Positions 1 to 6,203 of a stretch of DNA of 12,245 nucleotides are shown one piece after another. Made by a program: the position numbers and the translations under genes. Location: NCBI GenBank assembly GCA_013290035.1, contig JABCYT010000037.1, positions 1 through 12,245 of the forward strand, in the 5' to 3' direction. How positions within the stretch are numbered: the stretch's first letter is position 1; every line of letters starts with the position of its first letter. A model generated the notes under the pieces. It had not been told where the DNA came from. It made no database searches and saw only the letters and a list, made by a program, of their open reading frames with translations. This stretch comes from Alphaproteobacteria bacterium. Lineage in GTDB: Bacteria > Pseudomonadota > Alphaproteobacteria > Reyranellales > Reyranellaceae.

Positions 1-39
1 CGAACACTTCGCAGCGGAGAGGGCCCTGAGGGAATGGAC
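1..39. other. Short edge segment with no feature
   Basis: These bases lie downstream of the CoA-transferase stop codon and run to the window edge. I see no start codon with a convincing ribosome-binding site, no T-tract terminator and no repeat here. A neighbouring gene may begin just outside. Confidence 0.5.
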
Positions 40-1194
40 TCACCTGCTGACGTCACCTCGAAGAAGACTCAACACCTCATCCGTATGCTCGCCCAGCTTC
101 GGCGACGGCCGGGCCGAATGCGGCCGCTGGCGGTCGAACGATATCGGCAACCCCACCACCTTGGGCCCGCCGCCCGGCAGCGGATGCACCAGGTCGACGG
201 CTGCGAGCTGCGGGGTCGCGGCGAGTTCGGCGATGTCGTTCACCGGGCTGCACGGCACGCCCGCCTTCTCGAAAGCCTCGAGCCACTGGGCGCGCGTCTT
301 GCCGCGCATCGCAGCGGCGATCATTGGCAGAAGCGCCTCCTTGTTCTGCACCCGCGCCGCGCTCTTGGCGTAGCGCGGATCGGTGGCCCATTCGGGATGA
401 CCCAGCACCTCGGCGCAGCGCGCCCACAGCCGGTCGTTGCCGGGCGCCAGGCAGACCGGCCGGTCGGCCGTGTCGAACAGCTGGTAGGGCACGATGACCG
501 CGCCGCCGGTGCCGTGCCGCTTCGGCACCGTACCGTCGGCCAGGTAATTGTTGATCCCGCCCTCGACCCAATGCACCGCCGAGTCGAACAGCGAGGTGTC
601 GACCAGGCAGCCCTTGCCCGTCTTGTCGCGCATCCGCAACGCAGCCAGCGCGCCGATGGTGCAGAACATGCCGGTCGCCTTGTCGTTGATCGAGGCGCCG
701 CAGAAGGTCGGCGGATCCTCCGCCCGGCCGGTCACGGTCATCATCGCGCCATAGGCCTGTAGCAGCGGATCGAAGCCCGGCTTCAGCCGCATCGGGCCCT
801 GGTAGCCGAACGCCCAGATCGAGCAGTAAATCAGCCGCGGATGGCGCTTCAGCATCGTCTCGGGGCCGATGCCGATCTCGTCGACCACGCCGGGCCGCAG
901 GTTCTGGATCAGGATGTCGGCGGTCTCGCACAGTCGGTTCAGCTTCTCGACATCGCCGGCCGCCTTGAGGTCCAGCGTGACTGAGCGCTTGTTGCGGTTC
1001 TGGCTGTAGAAGTAGAGCGAGGTCACGCCGTCCGGCCCGAACGGCGGCCCCCAGATGCGGGCGTCGTCGCCGCCGTCGGGCTTTTCGATCTTGATGACGT
1101 CGGCGCCCATGTCGGCCAGCAACACACCGGCGAGGGGACCGGCCAGGGCCTGGCCCACTTCGATGACGCGAACTCCTTCGAGCGGCAGGGTCAC
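40..1194 (-). CDS. CaiB/BaiF family (class III) CoA-transferase
   Basis: Predicted cytoplasmic 384-residue enzyme that moves coenzyme A from a donor thioester to a carboxylic acid, as in formyl-CoA and carnitine CoA-transferases. The start of the fold is typical: LPLEGVRVIEVGQALAGP (residues 3-20) then LADMGADVIKIEKP (26-39). The SQNRNKRSVTLDL stretch (64-76) is the family's CoA-binding region. D171 in the NDKATG segment (170-175) aligns with the catalytic Asp169 of formyl-CoA transferase. The length is normal for the family. I chose the GTG start because GGAAAGGA (1200-1207) sits 5 nt upstream; a TTG at 1209 would add five residues but places that ribosome-binding site inside the gene. The gene follows the HpaB-like gene by 22 nt and is surely co-transcribed, so the transferase probably makes or recycles a CoA thioester in the same pathway. 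The acid substrate cannot be deduced. Family assignment is firm; specificity is unknown. Confidence 0.93.
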   Translation of the reverse strand: MTLPLEGVRVIEVGQALAGPLAGVLLADMGADVIKIEKPDGGDDARIWGPPFGPDGVTSLYFYSQNRNKRSVTLDLKAAGDVEKLNRLCETADILIQNLRPGVVDEIGIGPETMLKRHPRLIYCSIWAFGYQGPMRLKPGFDPLLQAYGAMMTVTGRAEDPPTFCGASINDKATGMFCTIGALAALRMRDKTGKGCLVDTSLFDSAVHWVEGGINNYLADGTVPKRHGTGGAVIVPYQLFDTADRPVCLAPGNDRLWARCAEVLGHPEWATDPRYAKSAARVQNKEALLPMIAAAMRGKTRAQWLEAFEKAGVPCSPVNDIAELAATPQLAAVDLVHPLPGGGPKVVGLPISFDRQRPHSARPSPKLGEHTDEVLSLLRGDVSR

Positions 1195-1216
1195 GATGGT
1201 CCTTTCCAATCGAGAG

Positions 1217-2656
1217 CTACTCGGCAGCCTGTCGCTTGGCGGCGGCCCTGGGCTTCACCCCGGCTGCCGCCAGCGCCCGTTGCTTGGCGCGCGCCAGATC
1301 GTAGGTGCGGTTCATCATGATGCGTTGCGCGCTGAGCCCGCCGCCGGCCTGCAGCGCCACCACGAACTGCCAGCCGCCATAGGCGTCGGCGGTGAGGTCG
1401 CGGATCAAATTGTAGACCCGCATGCGGTCCTCGACATCGACGTCCGGCTTGGTGTGCAGGTACTTGCGGATGTACGGGCCGGCCTCGGGATGGCGGAGGT
1501 CGGCCTCCAGCGGCAGGGTGAGGACCAGCCCGCCGCTGAGATCGTGCAGATGGCGCACGGTCTGGTGGAAGTTGGCGGCGTAAAAGTATTTCGCCGCGTT
1601 GATCGCCAGCACGTTGGGGAACACCATGCCGGAGGGCGCCTGCTCGAAGTGCCGGCAGGCATAGTCCAGGCTCATGCGCAGCATCTCGGCGTAGGTAATG
1701 AGCTCGGCGATGGTGTTCATCACCACCGGGTCGCGCTCCTTGCCCTGGTGCTCGGAGACGAGCTGGGCCAGGCCGACGAACAGCTCCGACAGGCGCACCG
1801 CCTCGATCACGCCGCCGGTGCGCTCCCACAGGCCGAGCGATTGCGCCAGGCGGCTGGCGAGCTGCACTTCGCCGGCCAGGAAGACGCGGTCCCACGGCAC
1901 CAGCACGTCGTCGAACACGACGAAGCCTTCCGGCATGCTGTGATGGGCGCTCGCCGGATAGTCGAATTCGTTCAGCGCCGCCGGCGCGAAGCTGCGGTTG
2001 ATGATGCTGACGCCCTTGGTGTTGACCGGGATCGAGAACGAGACGGCGTAGTCCTTCTCGTCCTGGCGCATGCCCTTGGTCGGCATCACCACCAGCTCAT
2101 GGACCAGCGACGCCGCGGTGATGTGCAGCTTGGCGCCGCGCACGACGATGCCGTCCGCGTTGCGGTCGACAATCCTGACATAGAGGTCCGGGTCGTCCTG
2201 CTCGTGGGCGCGGCGCTTGCGGTCGCCCTTGGGGTCAGTGATGACCTCGGCCGCGCGCAGGTCGTTGTCGCGGCAATAGCGGTACATGCGCTCGATGTTG
2301 GTCGCGCACGCGGGATTGACCTGGGCGACGTCGTCCTTGACGCTCATCAGCGCCATGTAGACACCCGACACCGCCGTGCCGATCGAGGTGTGCTGCAGGA
2401 GCTCGACCCGGGTCGCGAGGTCGGCCTCGCTGGTCGGCACCTGGTAGATGCGATGCGCCTCCCCGCCGTCCTCGGTGCGGTAGCGCCGCAGCGCGCCGTA
2501 GTCCGCCGCATCGTATTCGTAGTCGACCGCGGTCAGCGCGATCGGCACCCGGAAGCGCGGGTGGGTGGTGATGTCGTCGATGCGCTCGCCGTCCCAGTAG
2601 GTGACCCGCCCGTCGCGCAGGCTCTCGACGTAGTGCTGCGGCGTTTTCAGTCCCAT
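1217..2656 (-). CDS. HpaB-type flavoprotein (4-hydroxyphenylacetate 3-hydroxylase / 4-hydroxybutyryl-CoA dehydratase superfamily)
   Basis: A 479-residue protein of the HpaB/PvcC/4-BUDH superfamily, which has an acyl-CoA dehydrogenase-like fold. Members are reduced-flavin monooxygenases on phenols or radical dehydratases on 4-hydroxybutyryl-CoA. The N-terminal TPQHYVESLRDGR (5-17), the beta domain around DLYVRIVDRNADGIVVRGAK (157-176), the segment VLVPWDRVFLAGE (251-263) and the C-terminal DLSGGLVLTLPLEADLRHPE (372-391) fit the family. The last of these, with its RMRVYNLIRDLT follow-on (411-422), looks more like the dehydratase branch. However, the [4Fe-4S] ligands of 4-hydroxybutyryl-CoA dehydratase (Cys99, Cys103, His292, Cys299 in the clostridial enzyme) seem absent: there is no Cys in 86-106, nor a His or Cys in 275-285, and the whole protein has only C117, C128 and C334. 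A flavin-dependent oxygenase or an atypical lyase is therefore more likely. AGGAG (2663-2667) lies 6 nt before the ATG. It is first gene of a pair with the CoA-transferase. Family is firm, reaction unknown. Confidence 0.9.
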   Translation of the reverse strand: MGLKTPQHYVESLRDGRVTYWDGERIDDITTHPRFRVPIALTAVDYEYDAADYGALRRYRTEDGGEAHRIYQVPTSEADLATRVELLQHTSIGTAVSGVYMALMSVKDDVAQVNPACATNIERMYRYCRDNDLRAAEVITDPKGDRKRRAHEQDDPDLYVRIVDRNADGIVVRGAKLHITAASLVHELVVMPTKGMRQDEKDYAVSFSIPVNTKGVSIINRSFAPAALNEFDYPASAHHSMPEGFVVFDDVLVPWDRVFLAGEVQLASRLAQSLGLWERTGGVIEAVRLSELFVGLAQLVSEHQGKERDPVVMNTIAELITYAEMLRMSLDYACRHFEQAPSGMVFPNVLAINAAKYFYAANFHQTVRHLHDLSGGLVLTLPLEADLRHPEAGPYIRKYLHTKPDVDVEDRMRVYNLIRDLTADAYGGWQFVVALQAGGGLSAQRIMMNRTYDLARAKQRALAAAGVKPRAAAKRQAAE

Positions 2657-2712
2657 GGCGATCTCCTGTCGTTGCGCTCCGATGCCTCGGTCGCAGGGTG
2701 ATCTTGATGGGA

Positions 2713-2741
2713 ACGGTAGCCCGGGCGGTGGGGACCGCCAA
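2713..2741 (-). promoter_or_regulatory. Weak sigma-70-like promoter candidate for the HpaB-like operon
   Basis: Reading leftward, TTGGCG (2736-2741) and TACCGT (2713-2718) are separated by 17 nt, which is the right spacing, but they match the consensus at only 4/6 and 3/6 positions. In GC-rich DNA such matches arise by chance, so this is a suggestion only. Confidence 0.18.
2724..2739. repeat. Small inverted repeat in the divergent control region
   Basis: GGCGGT and ACCGCC flank a GGGG loop, giving a perfect 6-bp dyad that overlaps the weak leftward promoter candidate. It could be an operator half-site pair or chance in a GC-rich region. Confidence 0.3.
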
Positions 2742-2791
2742 CCTCGACCGCCCGCTCAGCGGCACTCGACGGGTGGCTCGCCTTTGTCGTC

Positions 2792-2821
2792 TCGACACCC
2801 CGCTGGGCGGAAAACCTTTAT
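2792..2821 (+). promoter_or_regulatory. Weak sigma-70-like promoter candidate for the amidohydrolase gene
   Basis: TCGACA (2792-2797, 5/6 to the -35 consensus) and CTTTAT (2816-2821, 3/6 to the -10 consensus) are 18 nt apart. The implied transcript would begin near 2828 and carry a leader of roughly 75 nt. Weak -10 match, so confidence is low. Confidence 0.22.
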
Positions 2822-2840
2822 GGCGCGGACCGTGGGCCGA

Positions 2841-2853
2841 CCGTACGATACGG
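2841..2853. repeat. Operator-like inverted repeat CCGTA-CGA-TACGG
   Basis: A perfect 5-bp dyad with a 3-nt centre sits 50 bp before the amidohydrolase start and about 20 bp downstream of the weak promoter candidate's -10 hexamer. Its position and locally lower GC content would suit a repressor site. No matching regulator is in the window, so its role is inferred from position only. Confidence 0.3.
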
Positions 2854-2902
2854 GTTGCCCGTGCCAAGCCCAGCAATGTCTTGCCGACCGAGGGACCGTG
2901 CC

Positions 2903-4051
2903 ATGCAACACAAGCTCATTTCCGGCGACAATCACATCGACCTCACCTATTGCCCCGCCGATCTGTGGTCGTCGCAGGTGCCCGCCAAGTGGAAGCAGAA
3001 CGCGCCGCGGGTCGAGGAGCGCAACGACGGGCAGCACTGGTTCGTCGACGACAAGGACCGCGGCATGTGGAACGGCGTCGGCCCGGGCTTCCTGCCCTAT
3101 ACCAAGGGCGCGTTCGGCCATATCGACGAGATGAAGGACGACGGCTTCGAATGGGACAGCTTCCCGGGCGCCAAGCCGCGGCCGACCACGCCGGAACTGC
3201 GCCTGGCCGACCTCGACCGCGACGGGCTCGAGAAGGAGATCATCTACGGCTGCCTGATGGTCAACGACCTGATCGACGCCGCTGATCTCCGCGTCTGGGT
3301 CAACGCGCGCTACAACGATTGGGCGGCCGACTTCGCCAAGCGTTCCGATCCCAACCGCGTGTTTCCGCTCGCCATCATTCCCAACACCGATCCGGTGGCT
3401 GCCGCGGCCGAGGTGCGCCGCTGCGCCAAGATGGGACTGAAGGGCGGCGACCTCGCCTTCAAGCGCATGAGCCTGCCGCTCTATCATCACGGCTGGTACG
3501 CGCTGTGGGAGGCGGCGGCAGAGTGCAAGTTCCCGATCTCGTTTCATTCGACCGGCTTCAAGGCGGTGCGCGCACCCGACACGCCCGAGATGGAGAAGGA
3601 ATACAACACCCAGCACAGGCTGGTGCGCTCGGCCCTGTTCCAGCTCGACACGATGGAGGTGCTGGTCTCGCTGCTCGCCTCGGGCGCCTGCGAGAAATAC
3701 CCGGAGTTCAACTTCGTGCTGGGCGAATCGGGCGTGACCTGGCTGCCCTACGTGTTCGACCGCCTCGACACCGAGTACCACGACCGCGCCCGCAGCCTGG
3801 GCTTCAAGATGAAGCCCAGCGACTATTTCCGCCGCCAGGGCTACGTCACCTACCAGCAGGACAAGTACCTCGAGCCGATCGTGCCGCTGATTGGCGAGGA
3901 CAACATCATCTGGGGCGCCGACTATCCGCACCCCGATTGCATCTGGCCGAAGTCGCGCGAGACCTTGACCCAGAATCTCGCCAGCTTCTCCGACGGCGTG
4001 CAGAAGAAGATCGTCCACGACAACGTGGCGCGGCTCTACGGCCTGAATTGA
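2903..4051 (+). CDS. Amidohydrolase_2 family metal-dependent hydrolase or decarboxylase (TIM barrel)
   Basis: A 382-residue cytoplasmic enzyme of the amidohydrolase_2 (ACMSD-like) group, which hydrolyses or decarboxylates small, often aromatic, acids with a metal ion in a TIM barrel. Likely metal ligands in order are D9 and H11 in SGDNHID, H215 in ISFHSTG, and D340 in IIWGADYPHPD (335-345). This is a D-x-H variant of the HxH of ACMSD or the ExH of gamma-resorcylate decarboxylase. E275 in LGESG and the WLPYVFDRLD segment (280-289) are also typical. I chose ATG 2903 because GAGGGA (2890-2895) is 7 nt upstream and the family's N-terminus begins right there; a 16-codon upstream extension is rich in Pro and Arg and has no family match. 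The gene is divergent from the HpaB-like/CoA-transferase pair, so it probably acts in the same catabolic route. Family firm, substrate unknown. Confidence 0.92.
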   Translation: MQHKLISGDNHIDLTYCPADLWSSQVPAKWKQNAPRVEERNDGQHWFVDDKDRGMWNGVGPGFLPYTKGAFGHIDEMKDDGFEWDSFPGAKPRPTTPELRLADLDRDGLEKEIIYGCLMVNDLIDAADLRVWVNARYNDWAADFAKRSDPNRVFPLAIIPNTDPVAAAAEVRRCAKMGLKGGDLAFKRMSLPLYHHGWYALWEAAAECKFPISFHSTGFKAVRAPDTPEMEKEYNTQHRLVRSALFQLDTMEVLVSLLASGACEKYPEFNFVLGESGVTWLPYVFDRLDTEYHDRARSLGFKMKPSDYFRRQGYVTYQQDKYLEPIVPLIGEDNIIWGADYPHPDCIWPKSRETLTQNLASFSDGVQKKIVHDNVARLYGLN

Positions 4052-4061
4052 TTCATGGTCT

Positions 4062-4105
4062 TCCGGTCCGCTCATGATCATGAGCGGACCGGAGGCCCGC
4101 GGTCC
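4062..4105. repeat. Palindromic intergenic repeat, copy 1 (partly decayed)
   Basis: Bases 4062-4093 form a perfect 32-bp palindrome, each half TCCGGTCCGCTCATGA or its complement. The right side continues as GGCCCGCGGTCC (4094-4105), while the matching outer left arm is degraded. The stretch 4078-4105 matches 7692-7719 at 24 of 28 positions, so this is a second member of the repeat family seen after the aminopeptidase gene. It begins 11 bp after the amidohydrolase stop codon and ends 2 bp before the next start. It could end or attenuate transcription as a hairpin, though there is no T-tract. A REP-like element is the best description. Confidence 0.8.
4091..4095 (+). promoter_or_regulatory. Ribosome-binding site inside the repeat hairpin
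   Basis: GGAGG lies in the right arm of the palindromic repeat, 12 nt before the ATG of the SRPBCC gene. The spacing is longer than usual. Three of its bases (4091-4093) pair in the perfect hairpin, so folding could mask it. No other ribosome-binding site is visible for this gene. Confidence 0.5.
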
Positions 4106-4107
4106 CC

Positions 4108-4575
4108 ATGAGCGTGAGCACAAAGGTCTCGCGGATCATCAAGGCACCGCGCCGCGCCGTCTATGAAGCCTGCCTCGATGCGGACGCCCTGGCCAGGTGG
4201 CGCGTGCCGGACAACATGACGGCCCGGGTGCATGCCTTCGAGGCGCGCGAAGGCGGCTTCTATCGGATGTCGCTCGCCTACCGCGACCCGACGCAATCGC
4301 CGGGCGGCAAGACCTCTCAGGACACCGACACTTTCCAGGGCCGGTTCGTCGAACTGGTGCCCGACGAGAAGATCGTGGAGGCGATCGAGTTCGAGTCGCG
4401 CGCTTCGGAATTCGCGGGCGAGATGACAATGACCACGCGCCTCGCCGATGCCGACGGCGGCACCGACATCACGATCCTTTGCCATGACCTGCCGTCCGGC
4501 ATCCGGCCGGAAGACAATGAAGCGGGCACGCGGCAATCCTTGAACAAGTTGGCGGCCCTTTTCGAGAAGGGTTAG
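4108..4575 (+). CDS. SRPBCC superfamily protein, AHSA1 (Aha1-like) type
   Basis: A 155-residue cytoplasmic protein with the helix-grip (START/Bet v1) fold that binds hydrophobic ligands in a cavity. The first strand VSTKVSRIIKAPRRAVYEAC (3-22) followed by LARWRVPDNM (28-37) is the classic AHSA1 beginning. A central FEAREGGFYRMSL (44-56), then DTFQGRFVELVPDEKIVEAI (74-93), and the final helix AGTRQSLNKLAALFEKG (139-155) complete the fold. Bacterial members have diverse and mostly unassigned roles, so no ligand is claimed. The only start with any ribosome-binding site is ATG 4108, whose GGAGG lies in the preceding repeat. The next gene starts 25 bp downstream, so the two are probably co-transcribed. 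Fold assignment is firm; function is unknown. Confidence 0.88.
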   Translation: MSVSTKVSRIIKAPRRAVYEACLDADALARWRVPDNMTARVHAFEAREGGFYRMSLAYRDPTQSPGGKTSQDTDTFQGRFVELVPDEKIVEAIEFESRASEFAGEMTMTTRLADADGGTDITILCHDLPSGIRPEDNEAGTRQSLNKLAALFEKG

Positions 4576-4600
4576 GGTCGTCGATGCTTGGAGAGCTTCG

Positions 4601-5212
4601 ATGCGCGTCCTGATCGCCGGAAACGTCCACGATCCGCTTTCGCCGGCTGAGGAGAAGGATGTCCGGCAGTTCAGCGCCGAAGAGTCCGTGCAGGGCGTGG
4701 TGCTTCCGACCGACGAGGCAAGCCGGGCGCGGATCGGCCAGATCAGGCTGGTGCTCATGATCTTCTGGGGCGTGATCGCCATCCTTGCCGCCATCATTGC
4801 CTCGATGGCCGAACCGGCCGACCTGCCGGTCGTCTTTACCGCGGCGGTCGTCGCCGTCGGTGCCCTTGGGCTCGTCTTCGCCCTCATGGTCTGGCGGCGG
4901 GCGCGGAGCTGGCAAGCCGACCTGCCGCGGCGCCTCGCGGGAATGGCGCCCGCCGGCACCGCGATCGGCGTCGATGCCGCCGGTATTGCCGTCGGCGTGC
5001 AGATTTTCCCCTGGCCGACGCTTTCGATCGAGCAGGTCGAGATGCTCAGACTTGGCGCACGGTACCGCACCCTGTTCACCCTCGAACGCCTCGTCCTGGC
5101 GGGGCCGGGCGGCACGATCGTGCTCGATCCGGTCCTGATGCGTAACGGCCATCGGCTGATCGGCAATGCCTGGCGGCGGATGCGACTGGCAGGCCACGAC
5201 GCCCCGGTCTAA
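4601..5212 (+). CDS. Two-helix membrane protein, function unknown
   Basis: A 203-residue protein with a soluble N-terminus (1-47), two hydrophobic helices (about 48-69 and 75-98) joined by the short loop AEPAD, a basic WRRARSW end to the second helix, and a C-terminal soluble region (about 110-203). By the positive-inside rule both ends should be cytoplasmic. The C-terminal part GIDAAGI-like pattern GVDAAGIAVGVQIFPWPTLS (123-142), followed by alternating hydrophobic strands and a terminal helix, resembles the PH-like domain of YcxB-type membrane proteins; that is an inference from pattern only. GGAGAG (4590-4595) is 5 nt before ATG 4601. It follows the SRPBCC gene by 25 bp and precedes the small 87-residue gene by 41 bp. 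No catalytic motif is visible. Confidence 0.8.
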   Translation: MRVLIAGNVHDPLSPAEEKDVRQFSAEESVQGVVLPTDEASRARIGQIRLVLMIFWGVIAILAAIIASMAEPADLPVVFTAAVVAVGALGLVFALMVWRRARSWQADLPRRLAGMAPAGTAIGVDAAGIAVGVQIFPWPTLSIEQVEMLRLGARYRTLFTLERLVLAGPGGTIVLDPVLMRNGHRLIGNAWRRMRLAGHDAPV

Positions 5213-5253
5213 AACGCTCCCGGCCGGGACATTGGCAGTCAGGGAATAACACG

Positions 5254-5517
5254 ATGGCGATTCAGTATTTTGCACGAGTCCGGTCCGCGGTGGACCATGA
5301 AGCCTTCCAGCGGGTCGTGAAGCATTACCCGTCCTGCACCTACGAGGAATGGCACTTTCGCGAAGCCAAGAAGATGGCCGACTGGAAGGCCCGCCGGCAT
5401 GTCGTGAAGATGGTCGATATCTCGCCCGCCGAGTTTACCGCCTATTGCGAGCGCACCGGCGCCCACCCCGACCTCACCACCTTCCTGAAGGTGCTCTCCG
5501 ACAAGGCGAGCTTTTAG
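5254..5517 (+). CDS. Small hypothetical protein, 87 residues
   Basis: I do not recognise this family. The protein is soluble, basic in the middle and rich in aromatic residues: RVVKHYPSCTYEEWHFREAK (20-39) then MADWKARRHVVKMVDISPAE (41-60). It has two cysteines (C28, C65) and histidines H15, H24, H34, H49 and H71, with no obvious metal-binding spacing. AGGGA (5241-5245) is 8 nt before the ATG, codon use matches its neighbours, and the position right after the membrane-protein gene supports a real gene. It ends 17 bp before the convergent glutathione S-transferase-like gene. There is no signal peptide or membrane helix. A DNA-binding or chaperone-like role is possible but nothing in the sequence shows it. 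Confidence 0.75.
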   Translation: MAIQYFARVRSAVDHEAFQRVVKHYPSCTYEEWHFREAKKMADWKARRHVVKMVDISPAEFTAYCERTGAHPDLTTFLKVLSDKASF

Positions 5518-5532
5518 CGCTGGCGAGCAGCG
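5518..5532. terminator. Weak hairpin between convergent genes
   Basis: CGCTG and CAGCG flank the loop GCGAG, forming a 5-bp stem in the 17-bp gap between two convergent stop codons. There is no T-tract on either strand, so it is at best a weak terminator. Confidence 0.2.
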
Positions 5533-5534
5533 TC

Positions 5535-6203
5535 CTACGGCAGCTCGTAGGCCTGGATCAGCCAAGGCTCGTTCTTGGCGGCGTCGATCCATTCCTTCAT
5601 CGCCGGCCAGGCGAGCACGGCCTTGCAGTAGGCGTCGGTGTCGGAATCCACCGCCACCCCGTAAGTGCGCAGCCGCGTGACTACCGGGGCATACATGGCA
5701 TCGGCGGCGCTGAAGCCGCCGAACAGGAAGCCCTCGTCCTTGGGGGCGGCGCCGGCGAAACGCTTGCGGCAGTCGCGCCACAGGCCGGTGATGCGCGAAA
5801 TGTCGGCCCGCACCGCCGAGGTCATGCCCTTGCCGGGATAGGAGGCGCGGATGTTCATCGGCATGTTGGCGCGCAGCTCGGCGAAGCCCGCGAGGATCTC
5901 GCACGAGATCGATCGGGCATGGGCGCGCGCCGCCGCGGCCGCCGGCCACAGACCCGCCTCGGGCTTCAGGTCATTGAGGTATTCGCCGATCGCCAGCGAC
6001 TCCCAGATGGCGAGCCCGCGATGCAGCAGCACCGGCAGGCGGCCGGAAGGCGAGTGCTTGCGGATCGCGGGCTGCGTTTCCGGCAGGTCGAGGGGGATCA
6101 CGAGCTCCTCGAACTCGATGCCGGCGATCCTGGCCATCAGCCAGCCGCGCAGCGACCACGACGAGTAGTTCTTGTTGCCGATCACGAGGGTGAAGTCGGC
6201 CAT
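5535..6203 (-). CDS. Glutathione S-transferase family protein
   Basis: A 222-residue cytoplasmic protein with the two-domain GST layout. The thioredoxin-like N-domain starts FTLVIGNKNYSSWSLRGWL (4-22), where S14 or S15 is the likely residue that activates glutathione. P57 in SGRLPVLL (53-60) is the family cis-proline, and E69-S70 in IWESLAIGEYL (67-76... to 76) bind the gamma-glutamyl group of glutathione. The helical C-domain carries FSAADAMYAPVVTRL (164-178), with the S/T-x-x-D capping box at S165-D168. The NKNYSSWSLR beginning is common in alphaproteobacterial GSTs of unassigned class, somewhat zeta-like. Its substrate is unknown; detoxification or isomerase activity are both possible. A GGGGAGGA stretch (6207-6214) lies close before ATG 6203. 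It is divergent from the aminopeptidase gene and converges on the 87-residue gene. Confidence 0.9.
   Translation of the reverse strand: MADFTLVIGNKNYSSWSLRGWLMARIAGIEFEELVIPLDLPETQPAIRKHSPSGRLPVLLHRGLAIWESLAIGEYLNDLKPEAGLWPAAAAARAHARSISCEILAGFAELRANMPMNIRASYPGKGMTSAVRADISRITGLWRDCRKRFAGAAPKDEGFLFGGFSAADAMYAPVVTRLRTYGVAVDSDTDAYCKAVLAWPAMKEWIDAAKNEPWLIQAYELP

Larger units (their letters stand above)
2657..2902. promoter_or_regulatory. Divergent control region between HpaB-like and amidohydrolase genes
   Basis: This 246-bp gap holds both start regions of two divergent genes and no convincing coding frame. It contains AGGAG (2663-2667) for the leftward gene and GAGGGA (2890-2895) for the rightward gene, two small inverted repeats and weak promoter-like hexamers listed separately. 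Divergent catabolic genes with a shared control region are commonly co-regulated, but no regulator gene lies in the window. Confidence 0.6.

Noticed and set aside
1055..2701. A 548-residue open frame on the + strand opposite the HpaB-like gene
   Set aside because: It is antisense to a clear gene with strong family motifs. Long antisense frames are expected in GC-rich DNA, the translation is rich in Arg, His and Val, and no domain or ribosome-binding site supports it.
4062..4093. Palindrome as a classic rho-independent terminator
   Set aside because: The hairpin is strong, but neither side has a T-tract, and the same sequence recurs at 7669-7719, so a dispersed repeat is the better reading. 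A termination effect may still exist.
2756..4123. A 455-residue open frame on the - strand opposite the amidohydrolase gene
   Set aside because: Same antisense artefact: the + strand has a full set of amidohydrolase motifs and this frame has none.
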